This document shows, piece by piece, positions 1 to 5,026 of a stretch of DNA of 5,026 nucleotides (within the stretch, counting starts at the first letter, position 1; every line of letters begins with the position of its first letter). Source of the stretch: Ruminococcaceae bacterium UBA6842 (GTDB lineage: Bacteria > Bacillota > Clostridia > Oscillospirales > Acutalibacteraceae); NCBI GenBank assembly GCA_002451855.1, contig DKDS01000092.1, positions 1 to 5,026 of the forward strand, given 5' to 3'. Made by a program: the position numbers and the translations under genes. Under the pieces are notes generated by a model. The model was given only the letters and a program-made list of their open reading frames with translations, searched no databases and was not told where the DNA came from.

Positions 1-1
1 G

Positions 2-652
2 CTCCATGCCCCATATTATATCTCTATGTCATCGGTAGAGGAAGAAAAACGCAAAAATTCGGTTAATTATATTTTGGCGTCTGCCCGTGCGGTAAACGCA
101 ATGGGCGGCAACAGAATTGTTGTTCACACAGGCTCGTGCGGCAAAATTTCAAGAGAAGAAGCACTTGCGCTTGCTAAGTCTACAATGCGTATGGCTTTGG
201 ACGCGCTTGACAGCGAGGGGCTTTCAAATATACACATTTGTCCCGAAACTATGGGAAAGGTAAATCAGCTCGGCACGCTTGACGAGGTATTGGAGCTTTG
301 CTTGCTTGATGAAAGGCTTATCCCGTGTATCGATTTCGGGCATCTTAACGCAAGAGACCTCGGCTGCCTTAAGGAATTTTCCGATTACGAAAATATATTT
401 ATTAAAATAAGAGACAGGTTAGGAACGGACAGGCTCAAGAGCTTCCATTCCCATTTTTCAAAGATTGAGTATACAACAGGCGGCGAAAAACGCCACCTTA
501 CCTTTGAGGACACGGTTTACGGACCCGATTACGAGCCCGTAATGGAGCTTGTCTTGAAATACGGTTGCGACCCGACATTTATTTGCGAATCCGCCGGAAC
601 TCAGGCAGAGGACGCAAAGAAAATGAAGGATTATTACTATTCCATAGTTTAG
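2..652 (+). CDS. Endonuclease IV-like AP endonuclease family 2 protein (5' partial)
   Basis: This is a TIM-barrel metal-dependent enzyme of the endonuclease IV family, which in characterised members cuts DNA 5' of abasic sites in base excision repair. The frame is open to the window edge. The residues before the internal Met at 26 read LHAPYYIS, matching the family segment that carries E. coli His69, so the true start is upstream. By comparison with the 285-residue E. coli Nfo, about 68 residues are missing. Numbering from Met26, likely metal ligands are His34 (VVHTGS), Glu74 (CPETMG), Asp103 and His106 (CIDFGHLNAR), His141 (FHSHFSK), His157 (EKRHLTF) and Glu188 (ICESAG). The E. coli Asp229 position appears to be Lys155, so the third zinc site may be altered. 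The fold and family are secure. True AP endonuclease activity, as against another sugar-phosphate TIM-barrel function, is inference. The stop codon overlaps the ribosome binding site of the ATPase gene, suggesting an operon. Confidence 0.9.
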   Translation, partial: LHAPYYISMSSVEEEKRKNSVNYILASARAVNAMGGNRIVVHTGSCGKISREEALALAKSTMRMALDALDSEGLSNIHICPETMGKVNQLGTLDEVLELCLLDERLIPCIDFGHLNARDLGCLKEFSDYENIFIKIRDRLGTDRLKSFHSHFSKIEYTTGGEKRHLTFEDTVYGPDYEPVMELVLKYGCDPTFICESAGTQAEDAKKMKDYYYSIV

Positions 653-656
653 GAGT
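650..656 (+). promoter_or_regulatory. Shine-Dalgarno of the ATPase gene, overlapping the upstream stop codon
   Basis: The sequence TAGGAGT contains AGGAG at 651-655, ten bases before the ATG at 666. The TAG at 650-652 is also the stop codon of the endonuclease IV-like gene. Ribosomes ending on gene 1 therefore finish on the binding site of gene 2, an arrangement consistent with translational coupling. It also supports ATG 666 as the start. Confidence 0.8.
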
Positions 657-665
657 GTATTTGGT

Positions 666-3254
666 ATGATTTGGCACAGCACCTCTACTGCCGATATACT
701 TGCCGAGCTTGAGGTTGACGATAAAAAAGGTCTGCCCAACGGCGTTGCGGATATGCGGCTTCAGATAAACGGTAAAAATGTCATTTCAAGTATTGAAAAG
801 CCGACATTTTTCAAGCGGTTTGCTATGCAGTTTAAAAGCAAAATCGTTATTTTTCTTATTGTCGTTGCGCTTGTTTCTTTTGCTGTTTCCCTTATGTACA
901 GGGAGGTAAACAGCTTTTCTCCGTTACTTATAATAGGAATTGTTGTAATGAATGCGGCGCTCAGCGCTTATCAGCTTCACGGCTGTGACGACGCGCTCGA
1001 CAGTATGAAGAATTATACCAATCCCACAACATCCGTTTTGCGAGACGGTATTGTAAAATCGGTCAATTCGGCACTGTTGGTTCCCGGAGATATTATAATA
1101 CTCGAGGCGGGGGACTACATACCTGCCGACGCCAGAATTATAGAATGTAACGAATTCAGGTGCAACGAGTCGCAGTTCACGGGCGAGGAAATACCCGTTG
1201 AGAAAAATGCCGATGTGCTGCTTGAGGATATTACCGCTGTTGAGGAACGCAAAAATATGGTCTTCTCGGGGACAAGCGTTGCGCACGGAACGGCAAAGGC
1301 GGTTGTTACGGCGACGGGGCTTAACACCGAGATTGGTCATACCTCCGCTATATTACAGCAGACGGGTGAGACCGTATTGCCGCTTGAAAACGAGCTTGAC
1401 GGAATAGGAAAGACCGTAAATGCCATAATACTTGCGGTTTGCGGAATAACCTTTGTTATAGGTATGATACAAAATTTTTCAAGCGGAAATTTTGCGAGTA
1501 TGACGCTTAAAACGCTTGTTAATTCGGTTGCGCTTGCGGTTGCCGCAATACCCGAAAGCCTGCCGGCGATAGCCACCGTTGTAATAGCGCTCGGGCTTAA
1601 ACGCATTGTACACAGCAATATAATAGTCAAGGATTCCGCAGCGCTTGAAACGCTCGGAAAAACCGATGTTATATGCTCGGATAAAACGGGAATACTCACG
1701 CGCAATAAAATGCGCCTCGCAAAAATATACGACGGCGATAAGCTTACCGATGTTACAAGCGAGCCGCTTGACGAAAAAACAGCTTTGGTGCTTAAGCTTG
1801 CGACCGCCTGCTCAACGCTTCGCAACGATTCAACCGAGGATGCCATAAAAAAGGCGTGCCTTACCTTTAATTCAATGTCCGAAAAGGATATTGAGGGATT
1901 TTTCCCGAAGCTTGCCGTTATTCCGTTTGATTCGGAAAGGAAAACAATGACGGTCATTACAATGATTAACGAAAAGCCGTTTGCCATTGTAAAGGGCGCG
2001 CCCGAAAATGTAATACCTAATTGTACAGGCTGCAACACGGAAAAAATATTAGAGCTTAATGAAAAATTGGCTTCTGAGGCTTTGAGAATTGTGTGTATCG
2101 CAATGCGCCCGCTTGATAATATTCCGGCTAACCCCAACCCCGAGGACACCGAAAGGGAGCTTACCTTTGTGGGACTTCTGGGACTTGACGACCCGCCGAG
2201 AGATACGGTTATAGACGACATAAAGACCTGTGCCGACGCGGGCATCAGAACCGTTATGATTACGGGTGATAATCTTGCTACGGCAAGCTCGGTCGCAAGG
2301 CGTATCGGTATTTTAACCGACGGTACAAAAGCGATTACAGGCGAAGAGCTTGCTGATTTAAGCGATGAAGAGCTTGAAAACAGTATTAAGGATTATTCGG
2401 TATACGCAAGAATTTCTCCGCAGGACAAGACAAGGATAGTAAAAGCTTGGCAGAAATCCGGCGGAACCGTTACCGTTACTGGCGACAGTGTACAGGACGC
2501 CGAGGCGCTTTCCGCGGCGGATGTCGGCTGTGCGATGGGCAAATTCGGCGCGGATGTGGCAAAGGGTAATGCCGATATAATAATAGCGAATAACAGGTTC
2601 AGCTCGGTTGTTTGCGCCATAAGGGAAAGCCGAGGTCTTTTTGATAATATTAAAAAGGCGGTCTATTATCTTGTTTCGTGCAATTTCGGCGAGCTTATCA
2701 CCGTGCTTGCGGGACTGCTTGCGTTTGCGGCGTCGCCCGTATCGGCGGTTCAGCTTTTGTGGGTTAATATGCTTACGGACAGCGCGCCTGCGGTAGCGCT
2801 CAGTATGGAGAGTGCGGAGGATACCGTTATGAAACGCAAGCCCGATTCGGCTATCGGTAAAATATTCAGCGGAACCGCGCTTTTGAACATTTTATTGCAA
2901 AGTGTTTTTATAGCGGCAATGTCGCTTACGGCCTTTGTTATAGGCAGAAAATCCGGCAACGCCGTTGGTATGTCAATGACCTTCGGAGTTCTCTCAATAT
3001 CACAGATTTTCCACTGCTATAATAATAAATCCTTCGGCTCTGTTATAAACAAACGCATTTTTTCAAACAAATTTATGAATTATTCGGCGGTGCTCGCCCT
3101 GTTTATAACGGTATTTCTGCTGTTTACTCCGGCAGGCCATGTATTCGGTATGGCAGTGCTCAGCTTTAAGCAATTTATGATTTCTTTGCTTTTATCCTTT
3201 ATTATTGTTCCTTTTACGGAGCTTCTTAAGCTTTTGGACAGAATAAAAGACTGA
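666..3254 (+). CDS. Cation-translocating P-type ATPase, calcium-pump (P2A) type, with divergent catalytic motifs
   Basis: This integral membrane pump, 862 residues and full length for the family, would couple ATP hydrolysis to cation export, most likely Ca2+. It has an N-terminal cation-ATPase domain (about 1-55) and ten membrane segments: M1 58-78, M2 84-104, M3 251-269, M4 284-310, M5 664-689, M6 695-714, M7 735-759, M8 766-785, M9 804-822 and M10 832-853. The phosphorylated residue is Asp339 (SDKTG). Nucleotide-domain KGAPE is at 443-447, DPPR at 509-512 and TGDN at 533-536. SERCA calcium ligands have counterparts at Glu297 (M4), Asn673 and Glu676 (M5), and Asn701, Thr704 and Asp705 (M6). 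Oddities are TGEE for TGES (172-175), PESL for PEGL (296-299), DKTGILT for DKTGTLT, GDSVQD for GDGVND (606-611) and TDSAPA for TDGxPA (704-709). The frame is unbroken, so it is probably functional. Calcium specificity is inferred from the ligands; Mn2+ or another cation is possible. Confidence 0.95.
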   Translation: MIWHSTSTADILAELEVDDKKGLPNGVADMRLQINGKNVISSIEKPTFFKRFAMQFKSKIVIFLIVVALVSFAVSLMYREVNSFSPLLIIGIVVMNAALSAYQLHGCDDALDSMKNYTNPTTSVLRDGIVKSVNSALLVPGDIIILEAGDYIPADARIIECNEFRCNESQFTGEEIPVEKNADVLLEDITAVEERKNMVFSGTSVAHGTAKAVVTATGLNTEIGHTSAILQQTGETVLPLENELDGIGKTVNAIILAVCGITFVIGMIQNFSSGNFASMTLKTLVNSVALAVAAIPESLPAIATVVIALGLKRIVHSNIIVKDSAALETLGKTDVICSDKTGILTRNKMRLAKIYDGDKLTDVTSEPLDEKTALVLKLATACSTLRNDSTEDAIKKACLTFNSMSEKDIEGFFPKLAVIPFDSERKTMTVITMINEKPFAIVKGAPENVIPNCTGCNTEKILELNEKLASEALRIVCIAMRPLDNIPANPNPEDTERELTFVGLLGLDDPPRDTVIDDIKTCADAGIRTVMITGDNLATASSVARRIGILTDGTKAITGEELADLSDEELENSIKDYSVYARISPQDKTRIVKAWQKSGGTVTVTGDSVQDAEALSAADVGCAMGKFGADVAKGNADIIIANNRFSSVVCAIRESRGLFDNIKKAVYYLVSCNFGELITVLAGLLAFAASPVSAVQLLWVNMLTDSAPAVALSMESAEDTVMKRKPDSAIGKIFSGTALLNILLQSVFIAAMSLTAFVIGRKSGNAVGMSMTFGVLSISQIFHCYNNKSFGSVINKRIFSNKFMNYSAVLALFITVFLLFTPAGHVFGMAVLSFKQFMISLLLSFIIVPFTELLKLLDRIKD

Positions 3255-3261
3255 ATGATTT

Positions 3262-3285
3262 TAATATTAATCACCAATAATATTA
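3262..3285. repeat. Two copies of the 8-bp palindrome TAATATTA
   Basis: TAATATTA occurs at 3262-3269 and again at 3278-3285, separated by eight bases. Each copy is its own reverse complement. As RNA the two copies could pair with each other, and this pairing excludes the hairpin at 3267-3296 because both use bases 3267-3269. In DNA they could be a paired protein-binding site. The surroundings are strongly AT-rich, so chance is a real alternative. Confidence 0.35.
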
Positions 3286-3296
3286 CGGGTGATTAA
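3267..3296 (+). promoter_or_regulatory. Inverted repeat that would sequester the ribosome binding site of the next gene
   Basis: TTAATCACC at 3267-3275 is the exact reverse complement of GGTGATTAA at 3288-3296, leaving a 12-base loop. The right arm contains the GGTGAT that looks like the ribosome binding site for the TTG start at 3298, so folding would hide it. No run of T follows, so it does not look like an intrinsic terminator. The perfect 9-bp match is directly visible; a regulatory role is inference. Confidence 0.45.
3288..3293 (+). promoter_or_regulatory. Ribosome binding site GGTGAT that decides the TTG start
   Basis: GGTGAT matches the 3' part of the full Shine-Dalgarno sequence AAGGAGGTGATC. 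It lies four bases before the TTG at 3298, which corresponds to a normal spacing if aligned with the anti-Shine-Dalgarno. The alternative GTG start at 3289 lies inside this motif and has only AT-rich sequence upstream, with no binding site. Confidence 0.5.
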
Positions 3297-3297
3297 C

Positions 3298-3903
3298 TTG
3301 AAAAATACCGTTAAATATGTATTGCTGCTTGCGGGGCTGTGTCTTGGCTGCCTTTTAACGCTTGTCGGCGGCGGATACGCGTATCTTAGCTTTAACACCG
3401 AAAAAACCGACAATAAGGCGTCACAGGTGCCGTATGAGTTCGCTCCGCCGGAAAACGCGGGAATTATGTTCGAGTTTTGCAGCGACAGGACCTTTGTTTA
3501 CCTGAATTTTGAAAATGAGGAAATGAAGATAATATTTCCGTTAAGCGGAGATTCGGAAGACACGGTTTACGGTTACAGTGTGGATTATACCGTTGCGGGC
3601 GATTATTATTTGTTGGCGGATATAATCGATGCGGCGGACGGTATCGAGCTTCAAACCGGAGACGGTAAATACAGATATACAGGGGTACAGATTGCGGAGC
3701 TTTTAAGCAGTACGGTCGACACTGAAGAGCTTAAAAGGAATATAATTGCCGCGCTCGCGGGGAAGACGGCAGATTTCGGTATTGACGAAAATGTTTTTTA
3801 TGATATTATAAAAAAGGGAGATACAAACCTTACCGTGCCGGATTGCCACAGGTGGGCTGAGTATTTAAGCCTGCTTTGCAAAAACTGTACGGTAGTTAAT
3901 TGA
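3298..3903 (+). CDS. Membrane-anchored extracytoplasmic protein of unknown function, possible degenerate LCP-like domain
   Basis: I do not recognise this 201-residue protein. The N-terminus MKNTVKYVLL is followed by one hydrophobic stretch (about 7-31), which fits a signal anchor or uncleaved signal peptide. The Cys at 18 is not in a convincing lipobox and is followed by more hydrophobic residues. The rest is acidic and predicted to lie outside the membrane. Residues 63-135 follow the order of a LytR-CpsA-Psr domain: RTFVYLNF, then KIIFPLSGD where LCP proteins have a strand ending in PRD, then YYLLADIIDAADGIEL resembling the VDALGGVEV segment, then YTGVQIAEL resembling NGxQAL. The catalytic arginines are absent and the middle is shortened, so phosphotransferase activity is unlikely. 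A CKNC pair sits at 194-197. TTG 3298 was chosen as start because GGTGAT lies at the right distance; GTG 3289 would add three residues. It starts 43 bases after the ATPase stop and ends 21 bases before glnN. Confidence 0.8.
   Translation: MKNTVKYVLLLAGLCLGCLLTLVGGGYAYLSFNTEKTDNKASQVPYEFAPPENAGIMFEFCSDRTFVYLNFENEEMKIIFPLSGDSEDTVYGYSVDYTVAGDYYLLADIIDAADGIELQTGDGKYRYTGVQIAELLSSTVDTEELKRNIIAALAGKTADFGIDENVFYDIIKKGDTNLTVPDCHRWAEYLSLLCKNCTVVN
3782..3809 (+). promoter_or_regulatory. Candidate sigma-A promoter for glnN, inside the preceding gene
   Basis: A -35 box TTGACG (3782-3787, five of six to TTGACA) and a -10 box TATTAT (3804-3809, five of six to TATAAT) are separated by 16 bases. The -10 is preceded by TG plus one base (3801-3803), an extended -10. 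Transcription would begin near 3816, leaving a leader of about 110 bases before the glnN ATG. The segment is locally more AT-rich than the surrounding coding sequence. It encodes ordinary protein residues at the same time, so it could be a chance match. Confidence 0.5.
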
Positions 3904-3924
3904 TTTTTAAAACGGAGGCATAAG

Positions 3925-5026
3925 ATGGATAAGGTAACAGGGCTTTTCGGAAGCAATGTATTTAATGATTCGGTAATGGTTGAACGCCTGCCGAAGGATA
4001 CATATAAAATACTCAAAAGCGCCATTAAGGAAGGAAAAGGAATAGACAGCAGTATAGCCGATACGGTCGCGTCCGCAATGAAGGACTGGGCGATTGAAAA
4101 GGGCGCTACGCACTTCACACACTGGTTCCAGCCGCTTACGGGTATAACCGCCGAAAAGCACGACAGCTTTATAGTACCGACCGACGACGGACATATTATT
4201 ATGGAGTTTTCCGGAAAAGAGCTTATAAAGGGCGAGCCGGACGCTTCTTCATTTCCGTCGGGCGGATTAAGAGCCACATTCGAGGCGAGAGGATATACCG
4301 CTTGGGATCCGAGCTCGTACGCCTTTTTAAAGGACGATACCCTTTGCATACCTACGGCGTTTTGCTCATACAGCGGCGAGGCGCTCGACCAGAAAACACC
4401 GCTCCTGCGCAGTATGGAGGCTATAAGCAAGCAGGCGTTAAGAATAGCCCACATCTTCGGAATGAACGATGTTAAAAAGGTTACCGCAACCGTAGGACCC
4501 GAGCAGGAGTATTTTCTTGTTGATAAAAAAATGTACGATAAACGCCCTGACCTTATTTATTGCGGCAGAACTCTTATAGGCGCAATGCCGCCGAAGGGTC
4601 AGGAGATGGACGACCATTATTTCGGCGTTTTAAAGCCGAGAATTGCCGCTTTTATGCGCGATCTTGACGAAGAGCTTTGGAAGCTCGGCGTGCTTGCGAA
4701 GACCGAGCATAACGAGGTTGCTCCGGCTCAGCACGAGCTGGCTCCCATATTCACAACAACAAATATCGCGGCTGACCACAATCAGCTTACAATGGAAATG
4801 ATGAAGAAAACGGCTCTCCGCCACGGGCTTGTCTGCCTGCTGCACGAAAAACCGTTTGACGGCGTAAACGGAAGCGGTAAGCACAATAACTGGTCGCTTT
4901 CCACCGATACGGGCGTCAATTTCTTAAGCCCCGGTAAAAATCCGAGCGAAAATTCACTTTTCCTGCTTACCCTTACGGCTGTTATTAAGGCGGTTGACGA
5001 GCATCAGGATCTTCTGCGTATATCCG
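3925..5026 (+). CDS. glnN: Glutamine synthetase type III (GlnN), 3' partial
   Basis: This cytoplasmic enzyme joins ammonia to glutamate with ATP to make glutamine, the main ammonium-assimilating step. The window holds the first 367 residues, about half of a type III enzyme (usually around 700 residues), and the frame is open to the end. Type III features are GATHFTHWFQP at 60-70 in the N-terminal domain, a GPEQEYFLVD segment at 191-200 with putative metal-binding glutamates, HNEVAPAQHELAP at 262-274, and NGSGKHNNWS at 315-324, a GlnN hallmark. The ATG start follows GGAGG at 3914-3918 with six-base spacing, and the next codons give the typical opening with a GLFGSNVFND segment at 6-15. The enzyme is distinct in sequence and size from the ~450-residue GlnA family. 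It may be read from its own promoter within the previous gene as well as by read-through. I see no GlnR/TnrA box or glutamine riboswitch upstream. Confidence 0.96.
   Translation, partial: MDKVTGLFGSNVFNDSVMVERLPKDTYKILKSAIKEGKGIDSSIADTVASAMKDWAIEKGATHFTHWFQPLTGITAEKHDSFIVPTDDGHIIMEFSGKELIKGEPDASSFPSGGLRATFEARGYTAWDPSSYAFLKDDTLCIPTAFCSYSGEALDQKTPLLRSMEAISKQALRIAHIFGMNDVKKVTATVGPEQEYFLVDKKMYDKRPDLIYCGRTLIGAMPPKGQEMDDHYFGVLKPRIAAFMRDLDEELWKLGVLAKTEHNEVAPAQHELAPIFTTTNIAADHNQLTMEMMKKTALRHGLVCLLHEKPFDGVNGSGKHNNWSLSTDTGVNFLSPGKNPSENSLFLLTLTAVIKAVDEHQDLLRIS

Noticed and set aside
509..522. Exact 14-base repeat GACACGGTTTACGG, also at 3559-3572
   Set aside because: Both copies are in frame and encode EDTVYG in two unrelated proteins. 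The flanks differ, there is no further similarity, and a chance match under shared codon preference is the simplest explanation.
924..1340. Open frame of 138 codons on the minus strand
   Set aside because: It is opposite the actuator domain of the ATPase and looks like a shadow frame.
1337..2245. Long open frame of 302 codons on the minus strand
   Set aside because: It lies wholly inside the ATPase, whose domains are unmistakable. The predicted product is serine-rich and low in complexity, as expected from reading the complement of a biased coding sequence, and it matches no family I recognise.
3235..3264. Possible promoter before the gene at 3298 (TGGACA then TTTTAA)
   Set aside because: The -10 match is only three of six and the spacing is 18. 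The AT-rich spacer gives many equally poor matches.
3289..3291. GTG as the start of the membrane protein gene
   Set aside because: It has no ribosome binding site upstream and lies within GGTGAT, which is correctly placed for the TTG at 3298. It remains a possible alternative.
3267..3296. Intrinsic terminator after the ATPase gene
   Set aside because: The stem is AT-rich and no T-run follows the right arm; the downstream bases are the start of the next gene.
3347..3352. Lipoprotein cysteine in the N-terminal segment
   Set aside because: The residues before Cys18 are CLG, without the usual L at -3, and the hydrophobic stretch continues well past the cysteine.
3810..3924. GlnR/TnrA operator or glutamine riboswitch before glnN
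   Set aside because: I could not find a TGTNA-N6-TNACA type palindrome or a recognisable riboswitch fold; the partial TGTAC at the end of the upstream gene does not fit.
3798..4454. Open frame of 218 codons on the minus strand
   Set aside because: It overlaps the end of the unknown membrane protein and the clearly coding start of glnN. The product has no recognisable motifs.

Overview
The window reads as a compact, co-directional stretch of a low-to-mid GC Gram-positive chromosome (roughly mid-40s percent GC by eye). A clostridial gut-type bacterium, perhaps Ruminococcaceae or Oscillospiraceae, is the most likely source. This rests on a type III (GlnN) glutamine synthetase, strong AGGAG/GGAGG ribosome binding sites, short gaps between genes, and free use of ATA, CTT and CCG codons. 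The taxonomic assignment is inference.

Layout, all on the + strand. (1) Positions 2-652 hold the C-terminal three quarters of an endonuclease IV-type (AP endonuclease family 2) TIM-barrel protein; its start lies before the window. (2) Positions 666-3254 hold a complete 862-residue P-type ATPase of the calcium-pump (P2A) type. Its Shine-Dalgarno overlaps the stop codon of gene 1. (3) Positions 3255-3297 are a short AT-rich spacer with a 9-bp inverted repeat that covers the ribosome binding site of the next gene, a duplicated 8-bp palindrome, and a 13-codon open frame. (4) Positions 3298-3903 hold a roughly 201-residue membrane-anchored extracytoplasmic protein of unknown function, with a faint resemblance to a shrunken LytR-CpsA-Psr (LCP) domain. 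(5) Positions 3925-5026 hold the first 367 residues of GlnN, cut by the window end. No gap exceeds 300 bases.

The four genes could be read through as one unit, with gaps of 13, 43 and 21 bases. A good promoter-like sequence inside the end of gene 3 (3782-3809) suggests that glnN also has its own transcript. The genes do not form an obvious pathway: DNA repair, cation export, an envelope protein and nitrogen assimilation.

The most unusual signal is the ATPase. It keeps the phosphorylated aspartate and the SERCA-type calcium ligands of M4, M5 and M6. It departs from consensus at nearly every other signature motif (TGEE, PESL, DKTGILT, GDSVQD, TDSAPA). I found no mobile element, CRISPR array, RNA gene or clearly new multi-gene system.
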